This document shows, piece after piece, positions 43,834 to 55,182 of a DNA stretch of 64,000 nucleotides. Each line of letters starts with the position of its first letter. Within the stretch, counting starts at the first letter, position 1. A program made the position numbers and the translations under genes. Location of the stretch: assembly GCF_016908395.1 (NCBI RefSeq), contig NZ_JAFBDU010000001.1, positions 930,001 through 994,000 on the forward strand. Reading direction: 5' to 3'. Under the pieces are notes generated by a model. The model made no database searches, was not told the origin of the DNA, and worked only from the letters and a program-made list of their open reading frames with translations. This DNA is from Metabacillus crassostreae. Lineage in GTDB: Bacteria > Bacillota > Bacilli > Bacillales > Bacillaceae.

Positions 43834-45624
43834 CTACTCTCTTACTTTTGGAATAGTAACGGTTACATTTGTTCCTTCACCAAGCTTGCTACTAAGAGTG
43901 AGACCATATTGATCCCCAAAATGGATTTTCATTCGTTCATGGACACTTCTTAAACCAATGCCTATATTACTTGATGAGTGATGTTTATTTCTTATTTCCG
44001 CTCTAATTTTATTTAGATTTTGTTCATTCATACCGTGACCATTATCAATAACACGAAAGATAATCTCATTTTCTTTTTCATAGCCAATAATTTGAATTTC
44101 TCCCAATCCTCGAGATTGCTTTACTCCATGATAAATGGCATTCTCAATTAATGGCTGTAATGTGAGTTTAACTGTTTGATAGCTTAATATTCTATGATCA
44201 ATATCAAAAGTATAATTGAAGTCGTCACCATAACGCATTTCTTGGATATATAAATAATTCTGAATATGCTCGATTTCATCTTCTATTTTAATGATTTCTT
44301 TTCCTTTACTAATACTAATTCTAAAAAAGGTTGATAACGCACTGATCATTTCACTTGCTTCTTTATTCATTCCCATATCACATAGTCCTTTTATTGAATA
44401 TAGGGTGTTATATAAAAAATGAGGATTTATTTGTGCATGTATGACCGAAAATTCGAGTTGTCGTTTTTCTTCTTGATCTAATTTGACTTGATTTAATAAA
44501 CTATTAATCTTCGTCATTAAATTCTTTATACCATTATTTAAAATCACCATTTCTTTTGGAGCATTTTGAAAATCTGGAAGATCTACATGGACATTTGTCT
44601 CATTAACACTTTCTATATTTTTGACTAATGAGCTTATCGGCTCTGTAATGAACTTCGCTATAACATTAGCAATCATAACAGCGATGACAATTAAGATCAT
44701 AATTACAAATATAGTCAGATATTTAATGTAATTTGCTTTCTTCAATATATCTTCTTCAGGGAAAACAGCCGCAACCCTCCACTTGTTCACACCTAACGTA
44801 TCAAAAATAACGATCATTTTCTTTCCATTTGGTTTTTGATATTCAAACTGACCTTGTTTTTCCGTTCGTGTATGAAGATAGTTGAGGACAGTTTCATCTA
44901 ATTGGTATTCTTCTTCTACTGTTTTAGATTTCATATACCCTTCTTTGCTAACTAATGTTAAATACCCATTATCACCAATCAAAGATTTATTGAAAACCCT
45001 TTCAAAAAAATCTGTGCGAATATTAAACAATAAAGCACCATTGACCTGAGAATGTTCATTGCCAATTAACTTAAAAACACTTATTACTTCATTTGGACTA
45101 TTTTCATTTAAAAACACATCATCTTTATGAAGATTTCGCCAATAAAAGCCTTCCTTACTTCCTTTATAGTTCTTCATATATTTATCATAATCAAATTGAA
45201 TTTGCTCTGCTTGTTGATCATGTTTACTTAATGTGAAATGACCGCGATGTAGATCAACTAATACCGATTCAATCATGGAATTATGATTTAAATATATTCT
45301 GTTTATATATTCATCCATCGCAATATAATCTTCTGGAGTGATTTCTGAAGGATCTTTCGTAATGACAGATAGAGTTTTGGGATCATTTGATAGTGATACT
45401 AACTGTTCAAACACATCTGTAAGTCTGTTTTCCAGGTGATGTTTTGTCTGAAAGACCGTATCATTAATGTTTTGATAGGCATTTTCTTGAATTTGACTTG
45501 CAGCAAGCAAATAAGAAATCCAAGAGATAAGCAAAATAAAGAATATAATGACAGGTAAATACAAACTAATAATCGTCGTTTTAAACGATCTTTTTGAATA
45601 AAGCTGAATTAACTTTTTTAGCAT
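43834..45624 (-). CDS. YesM-type sensor histidine kinase
   Basis: A 596-residue membrane kinase: helix near 17-40, an extracytoplasmic Cache-like sensor (about 45-290), a second helix (about 300-322), HAMP, then a His_kinase domain with the phospho-acceptor in IHAQINPHFLYNTL near 400 and an HATPase domain (LQPLIENAIYHGV, DNGHGM, GIGLRSVHERM). The sensor probably detects a pectin-derived sugar, directly or through a binding protein. It is separated from the pectate lyase gene by a terminator, so it has its own transcript. Confidence 0.9.
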   Translation of the reverse strand: MLKKLIQLYSKRSFKTTIISLYLPVIIFFILLISWISYLLAASQIQENAYQNINDTVFQTKHHLENRLTDVFEQLVSLSNDPKTLSVITKDPSEITPEDYIAMDEYINRIYLNHNSMIESVLVDLHRGHFTLSKHDQQAEQIQFDYDKYMKNYKGSKEGFYWRNLHKDDVFLNENSPNEVISVFKLIGNEHSQVNGALLFNIRTDFFERVFNKSLIGDNGYLTLVSKEGYMKSKTVEEEYQLDETVLNYLHTRTEKQGQFEYQKPNGKKMIVIFDTLGVNKWRVAAVFPEEDILKKANYIKYLTIFVIMILIVIAVMIANVIAKFITEPISSLVKNIESVNETNVHVDLPDFQNAPKEMVILNNGIKNLMTKINSLLNQVKLDQEEKRQLEFSVIHAQINPHFLYNTLYSIKGLCDMGMNKEASEMISALSTFFRISISKGKEIIKIEDEIEHIQNYLYIQEMRYGDDFNYTFDIDHRILSYQTVKLTLQPLIENAIYHGVKQSRGLGEIQIIGYEKENEIIFRVIDNGHGMNEQNLNKIRAEIRNKHHSSSNIGIGLRSVHERMKIHFGDQYGLTLSSKLGEGTNVTVTIPKVRE

Positions 45625-45726
45625 CTCACATTACCCCACATGCTCTGCTCGAAAATCAATTAGAGTTATTAGTGCTAGAATACTGTATATCTATTAATTG
45701 GTAAAGGGGAATTTGAAGGATTTTCC

Positions 45727-45767
45727 AATAATGAGTGAAAGGGTGCAGATCCTATTCACTCATTATT
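45727..45767 (-). terminator. Terminator of the pectate lyase gene
   Basis: A 13-base perfect stem AATAATGAGTGAA / TTCACTCATTATT, 15-base loop. Confidence 0.85.
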
Positions 45768-45774
45768 TATTATA

Positions 45775-47100
45775 TTAGTGTAGCTTTCCTGCACCAGCCA
45801 TACTCTTTACATGTGCAGGTACACTTTGAGTTGGATGAATTTTGTTGAATAAAAAAGGCTTCCAATTGACGCTTTCGTTTAGCTTTACAACATTTGACTT
45901 GTTATGCACATCTAGCAAATCAACTTTATGGTGTTTACTTTTCCCATTAACATATGATCCACTTTCGTATATAGATGATCCCTTCCAATTTTTAATTATG
46001 GTAGCAGGATCGACTTCATAATCAAATTTAAAATAATTATTTTCTGCGTAAATCTTTGATTCAACACCTACTCCAAATGCATAATCAAATTGATAATCTG
46101 AGTGCTTTGTAAATTCATAGAAATTATTATAAACATGAACCTCTCCATAACGCACCCTTGGTAAACGTTGTGTTAAGTTTTTATAATGATTATGGTGTAA
46201 GGTAACTTTTAAATGGTCACGATCTGATGTTTTACTATCACTTGAACCAATAATGGAAACTTTATCATGATCTTTAAAGACATTGTAGGAAACTGTTACA
46301 TAATTCGCTCCATTAGTTATATCTAATAACCCATCATGCTGTTGATATAAACGTCCAAAATAGGTGCCAGATTTTTGATCATGGTTTTCTCCATCACTAA
46401 ATGTGTTATGATCGATCCATACATGATGTGTTCCATTTGTTATCGAAACATTATCATATTCAGAATTCCACTCTCCTACATCACCATCAGTTGGATCCCA
46501 CTGTGGGAAATAATCAAGAGGTGCTTCAAATTCAATATTACGAATAATAATATTTTCAACACCACTCATCATTAAGCTACCACCGATAATTTTCGCATCA
46601 TCATCTAATCCAATAATAGATGTGTTTGAACCAATATTAATAACAATCTCTTTTTTCTGATTTTGTTGTGAACGCTCTCGTGCATCCTCTAAGCTACCAG
46701 AAACTTCACGTTCATACCCCCATACATCTGGAGCATATGTAGCCAAATATTCATCAAAATCATAGTTAGGATCTTCATAATATTTTGGACCAATTGGGTT
46801 ATTATTTTCATCAACATTTAACTCAATTGTATCTTCCACGTAAATTATTTTATCTATATCATTCAGTCCATTTTCACTATTATCTCCACCTAAAGCATCA
46901 ATTAGTTCATCCTTAGTTGAAACTCGGTAAATATGCTTAGAATCTGCTTTAGAGCCTCCTGTTGTTCCTTCACCATATGCCGCCCATCCATCTTTTTTCC
47001 CAAGTACCTCTTTACCTAACTCTTTTGGACTCGCATCAACAGATGAAAATGTGACAAAAACCAATGCACCAACAAGACCTATCTTAAAAATATTCTTCAA
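45775..47100 (-). CDS. pel: Secreted pectate lyase, polysaccharide lyase family 1
   Basis: A 441-residue exported enzyme cleaving polygalacturonate by beta-elimination with calcium. The TTG at 47100 follows AAGGGGTG and gives a standard signal peptide ending VDASPKEL; an in-frame GTG at 47109 would overlap that site. Parallel beta-helix hallmarks are IIRNIEF, THHVWIDHNTFSDG (vWiDH), a calcium Asp in HDGLLDITNGANYVTVSYN and the catalytic Arg region NLTQRLPRVRYGEVHVYNN. A MITE-like repeat lies 22 bases before the start. Extracellular first step of the pectin pathway. Confidence 0.93.
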   Translation of the reverse strand: MKNIFKIGLVGALVFVTFSSVDASPKELGKEVLGKKDGWAAYGEGTTGGSKADSKHIYRVSTKDELIDALGGDNSENGLNDIDKIIYVEDTIELNVDENNNPIGPKYYEDPNYDFDEYLATYAPDVWGYEREVSGSLEDARERSQQNQKKEIVINIGSNTSIIGLDDDAKIIGGSLMMSGVENIIIRNIEFEAPLDYFPQWDPTDGDVGEWNSEYDNVSITNGTHHVWIDHNTFSDGENHDQKSGTYFGRLYQQHDGLLDITNGANYVTVSYNVFKDHDKVSIIGSSDSKTSDRDHLKVTLHHNHYKNLTQRLPRVRYGEVHVYNNFYEFTKHSDYQFDYAFGVGVESKIYAENNYFKFDYEVDPATIIKNWKGSSIYESGSYVNGKSKHHKVDLLDVHNKSNVVKLNESVNWKPFLFNKIHPTQSVPAHVKSMAGAGKLH

Positions 47101-47122
47101 ATCGGTCACCCCTTAGATTGAT

Positions 47123-47286
47123 AAGGCTATTTTCGCAAACTTTGTCGCTTACAATTCCGGAAGAAATCAGCAATGTATTAAGTATAGTGGCATCTTTTCT
47201 TCATAAAATAGTAGTTTTTATGCGGAAAATACACTGTTTCTACTGCATATTAGGTTTCATAGCAACAAGCTTGCAGAAAAGAGCCA
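47123..47286. repeat. MITE-like element, family A, copy 2
   Basis: About 164 bases, homologous throughout to 3449-3613 and in the same orientation (AAGGCTATTTTCGCAAACTT at the left, CATAGCAACAAGCTTGCAGA at the right). Ends are imperfect inverted repeats. It sits directly upstream of the pectate lyase start codon. Confidence 0.8.
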
Positions 47287-47347
47287 TTGATAATAAACCT
47301 CCAAACCGACTCACTAGATAAACACAAAACAGATTCTTAGACAACAT

Positions 47348-48475
<1,128 letters not shown>

Positions 48476-48562
48476 TTATTAAAATCAAGCTTTGAAATAT
48501 CTGTTTTCTTCTTTATCACGAGTACTTAAAAGGGCAGTAATCTTAAATAATGTCCTTATAGA

Positions 48563-48886
48563 TTATAAAAAATCCTCCCTTTGTGGAGTGAAGATATCTA
48601 GAATAATAGAGTTTTGCTCTAACGCTTTTACTCCATGTGGTGCATTTGATGGGATAAAAATACTATCTCCTTTTTGTACAACCTTCTTTTCACCATCTAA
48701 ATTAAATTCAAAGCTCCCTTGGACGATATAGCTAATTTGTTCATGTATATGGTAATGAATATCACCAATTGCATCCTTTTCAAACGTTACCTCGGTCATC
48801 ATAAGTCCACCACCTCTTGAAAGCAGCTTCCTACTCACCCCATTTGCTGCTTCAACAGACTCAACAACTTCTCCCTTTACAAACAT
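48563..48886 (-). CDS. kdgF: KdgF-like cupin
   Basis: A 107-residue single cupin domain. The metal motif HYHIHEQISYIVQGSFEF (about 44-61) has His, His and Glu, and the second motif PSNAPHGV a His. KdgF proteins turn 4,5-unsaturated monouronates into the linear keto sugar for 2-keto-3-deoxygluconate formation. ATG 48886 follows AGGAGG, 11 bases after the stop of the oligogalacturonate lyase gene, so the two are coupled and act on consecutive substrates. Confidence 0.88.
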   Translation of the reverse strand: MFVKGEVVESVEAANGVSRKLLSRGGGLMMTEVTFEKDAIGDIHYHIHEQISYIVQGSFEFNLDGEKKVVQKGDSIFIPSNAPHGVKALEQNSIILDIFTPQREDFL

Positions 48887-48897
48887 ATTTTCTCCTC

Positions 48898-50058
48898 CTA
48901 ACATTCTTCTTCGAGATTTATAAGATAAAGATTACACACACCGTCACGATCACTTGTATATAAAATATTTTTATTATCCCAGCTAAAGGTTGGATGACAA
49001 TGAGTATTTTGGGTTTTCCAGCTTGTGTGATGAGTACATAACGTTTCAATCTCAGCTTTATCGCCTTCAATATTTATTAATACTAAATCTTCAACCTCAT
49101 CTCCAACCAATAAGGTATTTTGTTCATTGCTGTGATAATGATTACAATAATATGGTAAATCAAGCTTTCTTTTTATATATCCTTTTTTATCAACTAAACC
49201 GATATATGGAACTTGATTTGTATGCTCATCCTGAATCGTTGCTTGTGTCTTATTTACTGTAATTGTCCCATCATGACCTTTCCGTCGATTATCAAAAAAA
49301 ACAAGTCCGTCTCGTGTCCAAAACTCATGTCCAACACAATCATCCTCACCTTGTCTAAAGCAGGCTTTGACAGTTCGACTAATCAAATCCAAAATCCATA
49401 TGCGTTGATGCACTAGATTCCAAGGACCTTCATGACAAAACATTGCTACTGTATCATCATCTGGTGAAAATTGAAAATGACCTAACCAATGTGTATCCTC
49501 GTATACATCAATAGCTTCATGTCCATCTAATGAAATAAGTGTGATCCACCCTCGTTTTGTCGCATACATTGTTTCTTTAAAGCCTTTATAATTTGCACCA
49601 CGTTCAATTTCAGCTTCTTCATTTCTTGCAATTCCTACATATCGTTTATTTGGTGAAATATGAGGGTGCCCTAAATGAACTCTACCTTTTTCTTCATAAA
49701 TGATCTGATTTTCAAGTGTAGCTACATTCAGCTTTCTGATTTTATTATCTGTAACATACACAACAAGATCACTTTCAGGTGTTTTCGTAATATAACCTGG
49801 AGTAATTCCGACCTTTTCATCTGTTAATTGAGTCATTTCTCCTGTATGAAGGTCCATTTTAAAAAGATTAAAGATATTTGCTGCCATAGAGGCACGATCT
49901 GATAAAAAAAGAATTTCGCTGTTTCCATAGGTGAAGGAGTTATCTGTAAAGTAAAAATGAAAATTATTTGAACCATTTGTTGTTAGTTGTGTAACGAGTC
50001 TCCCCGTTTTTGCATCTTGGTAGCTTTTAAATTCAGAAGAATATACTTTGCCAATCAA
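48898..50058 (-). CDS. ogl: Oligogalacturonate lyase, family PL22
   Basis: A 386-residue seven-bladed propeller protein with TolB-like repeats (EILFLSDR, NILYTSDRDGVCNLYLI). PL22 enzymes cut di- and oligogalacturonates in the cytoplasm to unsaturated monomers with manganese. Conserved His residues lie in HISPNKRYVG, GHEFWTRDG, CNHYHSNEQNTL and THCHPTFSWD. TTG at 50058 follows GAGGTGA; this gives the family's usual length, while an in-frame ATG upstream has no site. Confidence 0.88.
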   Translation of the reverse strand: MIGKVYSSEFKSYQDAKTGRLVTQLTTNGSNNFHFYFTDNSFTYGNSEILFLSDRASMAANIFNLFKMDLHTGEMTQLTDEKVGITPGYITKTPESDLVVYVTDNKIRKLNVATLENQIIYEEKGRVHLGHPHISPNKRYVGIARNEEAEIERGANYKGFKETMYATKRGWITLISLDGHEAIDVYEDTHWLGHFQFSPDDDTVAMFCHEGPWNLVHQRIWILDLISRTVKACFRQGEDDCVGHEFWTRDGLVFFDNRRKGHDGTITVNKTQATIQDEHTNQVPYIGLVDKKGYIKRKLDLPYYCNHYHSNEQNTLLVGDEVEDLVLINIEGDKAEIETLCTHHTSWKTQNTHCHPTFSWDNKNILYTSDRDGVCNLYLINLEEEC

Positions 50059-50085
50059 TGAAGTCACCTCACTATTTTTCTTAAA

Positions 50086-50124
50086 GGAAAGTCTATAGAA
50101 GCTAGGAATCACCACAGACTTTCC
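50086..50124 (-). terminator. Hairpin between SBP gene and ogl
   Basis: Stem GGAAAGTCT / AGACTTTCC with a 21-base loop and a short T run. It may reduce read-through or protect the upstream SBP mRNA. Confidence 0.45.
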
Positions 50125-50178
50125 AGTTAGTTAAGAAGGATAGAATTTGTCCTTAATGCGCCTTTCGCTTCCCTTATT

Positions 50179-51522
50179 CTAGTTCACATGTTCTTCATAT
50201 TTTTTCTGTGAATCTTCAATTGCTTTTGCCCATTCATCTAAAAATTCTTGAACAGTGGTTTTTCCACTCATAACAGATTGTGTACCAGGATCAACAACAT
50301 TATCTAAAATTGATCTGTAATCAGGTAAATAAAACGCAGGCTTATACAGCACTAGGTTTGGATCTTCATATACTTTAAATGCTGTTTCAATATGCTGAGA
50401 ATTTTGAACCCACTCTTCATTTAAGACATCAGAGTTCGTTGGAATTTGACCAACTTGTTCATTCCAGTAGCTTTGACTTTCTGCAGAATTTAAGAAACTA
50501 ACTAGCTCCCATGCTGCATCAGGATTTTCAGTAGTTTTGAAAACACTAATACCAATTGTATTACCGCCTTCAGCAACATATTTTCCATCTTCAGATTTTG
50601 GAAGTGGTAAAGCTGCATATTGACCTTCTTCAAGTGATTCACTATGCTCACCATATGAACCAATATTATGGTGAACCATTGCTACAGCACCTGTATCAAA
50701 GCCCGCAATCATTTCTTTATAGCCATTTGTAATATCACTTTTCGGTGTATATTCTTTATAAAGGCTTAAGTATTCTTCTAAAAATTTAACATGCTTTGGA
50801 TCATTAATTGTACTCTTGCCATCCTCTGTAATATAATCCTCAATACCAGAGTATGCATAAAGCATTCTTTGCAGCTGGAAAGATCCACCCGCTCCACCAC
50901 GGATTGTAAAACCATAACGGTTATTATCTTTATCTGTCATTGATTTGATGGCTGTAAAAAATTCATCCCACGATTCTGGAGGAGATATACTAGCTTCTTT
51001 AAACCAATCTGCACGATACCATAATATATCTAAATTTTGTGTGTAGGGAATTCCATATAATTTATTATCTAAAACAATGTCTATATTAAATTCGACAGCA
51101 CTTTTATTAATCTTGTCTTTTTCATTCCACTGACTAAAATAATCATCTAATGGAAGTAATGCTTCTCTTAATGAAAATTCAGGCAGCCAGCTTGTTTGTA
51201 GGCTCGCAACATCTGGCATATCATCGGCTGCAATGGCTGCGTCCAACTTCTGCTTTGCGGAATCCTTTGGCAAGCCCACATATTCAACATCAATATTTGG
51301 ATTCTTCGCTTCAAATCTACTAATTAACTCCTCCCATATTGGAGTACGTTGTGGACCTGCATTTTCATCCCAAAATGTAAGAGTTACTTTTTGATCTGAG
51401 CTATCTGATTTCCCACCACTATCTTTTACTTCTGTCGTTTCTTTACTACTACAACCACTTAATACCAATGAAACCGCTAAAGCAGAAGTCATTAAAGTTC
51501 CCCATATTTTTTGATACCTCAT
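50179..51522 (-). CDS. Sugar ABC transporter substrate-binding lipoprotein
   Basis: A 447-residue family 1 binding protein. Lipobox LVLSGCSS at residues 20-27 gives a lipid-anchored Cys24. The mature part starts with a Ser/Asp-rich linker, then VTLTFWDENAGPQRTPIWEE and typical SBP blocks (NPNIDVEYVG; MPDVASLQTSWLPEF). With the two permeases at 51706-53492 it forms an importer. Neighbours indicate oligogalacturonides or unsaturated digalacturonate as substrate. Confidence 0.9.
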   Translation of the reverse strand: MRYQKIWGTLMTSALAVSLVLSGCSSKETTEVKDSGGKSDSSDQKVTLTFWDENAGPQRTPIWEELISRFEAKNPNIDVEYVGLPKDSAKQKLDAAIAADDMPDVASLQTSWLPEFSLREALLPLDDYFSQWNEKDKINKSAVEFNIDIVLDNKLYGIPYTQNLDILWYRADWFKEASISPPESWDEFFTAIKSMTDKDNNRYGFTIRGGAGGSFQLQRMLYAYSGIEDYITEDGKSTINDPKHVKFLEEYLSLYKEYTPKSDITNGYKEMIAGFDTGAVAMVHHNIGSYGEHSESLEEGQYAALPLPKSEDGKYVAEGGNTIGISVFKTTENPDAAWELVSFLNSAESQSYWNEQVGQIPTNSDVLNEEWVQNSQHIETAFKVYEDPNLVLYKPAFYLPDYRSILDNVVDPGTQSVMSGKTTVQEFLDEWAKAIEDSQKKYEEHVN

Positions 51523-51705
51523 AAATAAAACCCCCTTTGTTATTAAAAAGAAAAATTGCCTAGAAGATTGTTTTATACCTTATCGACAATTTCACAAATT
51601 ACCCAGTGTTTAGCTAAAAAACATCACAATTTTCCAGTTCATCCCTAGTAAATATAAGCCATTCTCAATCTCTTAAACTAGTACATATATGATCAAACAT
51701 TCTAT

Positions 51706-52542
51706 TTAACCTTTTACAGCTCCGCCTAAGCCATTTACAAGATGCTTTTGTGCAAATGAGAATAAGATAATAGCAGGAACTAAAGCAATTACACTTCCAG
51801 CTGCTAATGCACCATAATTCACATTAAACTCACCCATCATATAACTTAAACCAACTGGCAATGTGAACATATGCTGTTGATTTGTCAGCATTAAGGCTAG
51901 TAAAAATTCATTCCAAGTATAAATGAATGTAAAAACACCTGTAGCAACAATACCAGGGACCAGTAATGGAAAAATAACATATCTTATTGCTTGTAAGCGA
52001 TTACAACCATCGATCATAGCAGCCTCTTCTAGTTGTTTAGGAACATTAGAAATAAATCCATTCATTAAAACTGTTGTAAATGGAAGCTCAACAGCTGTGT
52101 ACGTAATTATTAACGACAGAGGACTACTAATTAAACCTAAATTTTTGAAGATAATAAACAAAGGAATAATAAGCATCGATCTTGGAATAAATTGAGTGCA
52201 AAGTAGCATCAAAAGAAAAGCTCTTTTTCCTTTAAATTTATATCGACTTAAAGCATAACCAGATAATGTCGATAAAATAATAACAATTACAACTGTACAT
52301 AAACCGATAAGTAAACTATTTTTAAAGTAGGTTGAAAAGCCAACATTACTCCATGCTATAACAAAATTTTCGATTGTTGGTGAAGATGGAATATATTCTA
52401 ATGGTCTTTTAATAATGTCTCCATCATACTTAAATGCCGTGTTAATCGTCCAATAGAATGGAAACATTGTAAAAGCAATCATGATTGCTAGTGGTAAACG
52501 AAATGTGATCAATCGATCAAGCTTAGTTTGCGAATTATTCAT
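51706..52542 (-). CDS. Sugar ABC transporter permease, MalG type
   Basis: A 278-residue protein with six membrane helices and the EAA loop QLEEAAMIDGCNRLQAIRYVIF near 187-208, ending GLGGAVKG as usual for this family. Encoded directly after the other permease. It forms the second half of the channel. Confidence 0.92.
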   Translation of the reverse strand: MNNSQTKLDRLITFRLPLAIMIAFTMFPFYWTINTAFKYDGDIIKRPLEYIPSSPTIENFVIAWSNVGFSTYFKNSLLIGLCTVVIVIILSTLSGYALSRYKFKGKRAFLLMLLCTQFIPRSMLIIPLFIIFKNLGLISSPLSLIITYTAVELPFTTVLMNGFISNVPKQLEEAAMIDGCNRLQAIRYVIFPLLVPGIVATGVFTFIYTWNEFLLALMLTNQQHMFTLPVGLSYMMGEFNVNYGALAAGSVIALVPAIILFSFAQKHLVNGLGGAVKG

Positions 52543-52544
52543 GC

Positions 52545-53492
52545 TTATCCCTCCTCTCTTTCAAAACGTGTAATTTTAAGATAAAACATCGCAAACAGTA
52601 AGAGGATTCCAAATGATATGACAGTTAATGCTGAACCGTAGCCAAAATTACTTCCGTGAACAGCTTGTTCTGCAATATACATTGTTAATGTTGTTGTATC
52701 ATGTGCAGGTCCTCCGCCAGTTAAATTGAATATTAAATCAACGTTATTAAACTCCCAGATTGTTCGTAGTAAAGTTGTTAAGATAATCGTATTTTTCAAC
52801 TGTGGTAATGTAATGTGAAGAAAGGATTTCCATCTTCCTGCACCATCTACTTTTGCAGCTTCATAAAGCTCTTCTGGAATACTTTGCAAAGCAGCTAATA
52901 AAGTAATAGCGAAAAATGGGATTCCTCTCCAAAGCTCTGCTATAATAACAGCTCCAAATGCCGTTGTTGTATCAGCTAACCATGCCTTGCTTTCATTAAT
53001 AATGCCTACTCGCATTAATAAATCATTGATCACACCCATATGCTCGTTATACATAAGTGACCACATAACAGCAGCCAAAACACCTGATATCGCCCAAGGA
53101 ATAAAAGCAGCAGCTCTAAAGAATCCTCGAAACTTAAATTTTTGGTTCAATAGTAGTGCAACAATGATTCCAAAAACAAGCTGTAAACCAACCTGTGAGA
53201 CAACCCATTTTAATGTATTTACTAAGCTAGGAATAAACAGCTTATCTTCTGTAAAGATTTTTGCGAAATTTTCCAAACCAATAAAACCATTATAATATGG
53301 AGCAGATAAATCATAGTTTTGTAGACTATAATAAAATACAGTTCCAATTGGATAAAATAGAAAAGCAATGATGATAAATGTTGTAGGTGCAATAAAAAGG
53401 TACGGCACCATTCTTGATAAGTTCAATTTCTTTTTTTGCTTGTTTCCACGATTAGGATATGTGGAGAGATCTACTTTACTTTGTGCACTCAT
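52545..53492 (-). CDS. Sugar ABC transporter permease, MalF type
   Basis: A 315-residue protein with six membrane helices and EAA loop ELYEAAKVDGAGRWKSFLHI near 218-237. First gene of the importer operon, two bases from the next permease gene. No ATPase gene is present in the cluster, so a shared ATPase of MsmX type elsewhere is likely, as for B. subtilis pectin oligomer importers. Confidence 0.92.
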   Translation of the reverse strand: MSAQSKVDLSTYPNRGNKQKKKLNLSRMVPYLFIAPTTFIIIAFLFYPIGTVFYYSLQNYDLSAPYYNGFIGLENFAKIFTEDKLFIPSLVNTLKWVVSQVGLQLVFGIIVALLLNQKFKFRGFFRAAAFIPWAISGVLAAVMWSLMYNEHMGVINDLLMRVGIINESKAWLADTTTAFGAVIIAELWRGIPFFAITLLAALQSIPEELYEAAKVDGAGRWKSFLHITLPQLKNTIILTTLLRTIWEFNNVDLIFNLTGGGPAHDTTTLTMYIAEQAVHGSNFGYGSALTVISFGILLLFAMFYLKITRFEREEG

Positions 53493-53528
53493 GTTATATC
53501 ACCTTCCCCCTTTCTAAAATAATTGTAT

Positions 53529-53543
53529 ATGAAAACGCTAACA
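53529..53543. promoter_or_regulatory. cre-like site before the importer operon
   Basis: ATGAAAACGCTAACA fits the cre consensus WTGNAANCGNWNNCW at every position. Over 16 bases it also matches the site before uxaB at 13 positions, so CcpA and the local LacI-type regulator are both candidates. Confidence 0.65.
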
Positions 53544-53663
53544 TTAATAATTAAAAATCTTTCGATGTTTGTTTGATATCTTTAGAATATTATAATTTTT
53601 CCAAAATATTTTAGTTTACATAATATTATTATTTGTTTTATCTTATTTTCAAAACCACAAATA

Positions 53664-53688
53664 AAGAAGGCAATAAAACTGCCTTCTT
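53664..53688 (-). terminator. uxaA: Terminator of uxaA
   Basis: Stem AAGAAGGCA / TGCCTTCTT with a seven-base loop and T-rich tail. It splits the uxa genes from the importer operon. Confidence 0.82.
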
Positions 53689-53691
53689 AGT

Positions 53692-55182
53692 TCATAATGT
53701 CACACCGGTTTTGAAAATAGCCATTTCACGAAAATTATTTTTCTCATTATTCACCAATTCTCCACTCGCAACCTTAATAATATAGTCGAGGAAACCTTTT
53801 AATAAAGTCTCAGGCTCTTGATCTACAATAATTGTTCCGGCATTAAAATCAATCCAATGTGGCTTTGTCTCGTAGATTTCTGTATTTGTTGATATCTTCA
53901 TCGTAGGAACAAATGACCCGAAAGGTGTTCCTCTACCTGTTGTAAATAAAACCATTTGACAGCCTGAAGCTGCTAAAGCTGTTGAAGCTACTAAATCATT
54001 TCCAGGTGCACTTAACAGGTTTAACCCTCTTGACTTGATTCGTTCACCATACTTTAACACATCCACCACTGGAGCAGATCCTGCTTTTTGTGTACATCCA
54101 AGCGATTTATCCTCAAGAGTTGTTATACCTCCAGCTTTATTGCCAGGAGACGGATTTTCATAAACAGGTTGATTATAGCTTTGGAAATAGTGTTTAAAAT
54201 CATTAATTAAAGATACTATTTTTCTATATACTTCTTCATTAACAGCACGTTCCATAAGTAACTTTTCCGCCCCAAACATTTCAGGAACTTCTGTTAAGAC
54301 AGTTGTTGCGTTCTGGGCAATTAAATAGTCTGATAGTTTACCTAATAAAGGATTTGCAGTAATTCCCGAAAACCCATCAGATCCACCACATTTTAGTCCT
54401 ACCTTCAGTTCAGATATTGGAATATCTTCTCGTTTATCCTTTTTAGCACTTTCATAAATTGAAAGTAAAAGCTTAACTCCTTCATCAATTTCATTTACTA
54501 CCTCTTGTGAACGTAAAAACTTTATTCGATTCTCATTAATAACTCCTAAAGAATCTTTAAATTCGTCTATATCATTATTTTCGCAACCAAGACCTAATAC
54601 CAAAATTCCTCCAGCATTAGGATGTTTTACTGCATTTCCTAAAATTGTTCGTGTATTTACATGATCATCACCAAGCTGTGAGCATCCATAATTATGTTTT
54701 AAAACTTGAATAGAATCAAAAGGCATAGAATTCCCTACCTGATATTTGAATTCTTGGATGATTTGATCAGCAATACCATTCACACAACCTACTGTTGGCA
54801 CAATCCAGAGCTCATTTCGAATTCCTACTTGACCATTCTCTCTTCTGTATCCTTTAAAAGTTAATCCTTCTTGTTTATAGCTTAATGGTTGTTGTTTTTG
54901 TTTGTACTCATATTCTTCTACACCAGACAAATTTGTTTTCATATTATGTGAATGTACCCAGAATCCTTTTTTAACCTTTTCTGTAGCATGACCAATTGGG
55001 GAACCATATTTTACTATGTTCTCATTAGCATTTATCTCATGTAAAGAAAACTTATGTCCCTTTGGAATATCTTCCATTAAAGTAAGTGAAAGATCTTCAT
55101 TTTCAATAATTTCTCCTTTGGTTAAGTTACGGATAGAGATGGCAACGTTATCATTTTTGTGGATTTTAATGAATGATTTCAT
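53692..55182 (-). CDS. uxaA: Altronate dehydratase
   Basis: A 496-residue enzyme converting D-altronate to 2-keto-3-deoxygluconate. The N-terminal SAF-like domain (about 1-90) has GHATEKVKKGFWVHSHNM near 70; the large domain has GYRRENGQVGIRNEL near 103, HNYGCSQLGDDH near 165, GLGCENNDID and KCGGSDGFSGITANP near 265. Conserved Cys residues support an iron-dependent family. ATG 55182 follows AAAGGGTGA and overlaps the uxaB end by 17 bases. Confidence 0.93.
   Translation of the reverse strand: MKSFIKIHKNDNVAISIRNLTKGEIIENEDLSLTLMEDIPKGHKFSLHEINANENIVKYGSPIGHATEKVKKGFWVHSHNMKTNLSGVEEYEYKQKQQPLSYKQEGLTFKGYRRENGQVGIRNELWIVPTVGCVNGIADQIIQEFKYQVGNSMPFDSIQVLKHNYGCSQLGDDHVNTRTILGNAVKHPNAGGILVLGLGCENNDIDEFKDSLGVINENRIKFLRSQEVVNEIDEGVKLLLSIYESAKKDKREDIPISELKVGLKCGGSDGFSGITANPLLGKLSDYLIAQNATTVLTEVPEMFGAEKLLMERAVNEEVYRKIVSLINDFKHYFQSYNQPVYENPSPGNKAGGITTLEDKSLGCTQKAGSAPVVDVLKYGERIKSRGLNLLSAPGNDLVASTALAASGCQMVLFTTGRGTPFGSFVPTMKISTNTEIYETKPHWIDFNAGTIIVDQEPETLLKGFLDYIIKVASGELVNNEKNNFREMAIFKTGVTL

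Noticed and set aside
47118-47321. 67-codon plus-strand frame before the pectate lyase gene
   Set aside because: It covers the family A repeat and has no ribosome binding site; the homologous copy at 3449 does not keep the frame.
48492-48731. 79-codon plus-strand frame over kdgF
   Set aside because: Shadow of the real cupin gene on the other strand; no ribosome binding site.
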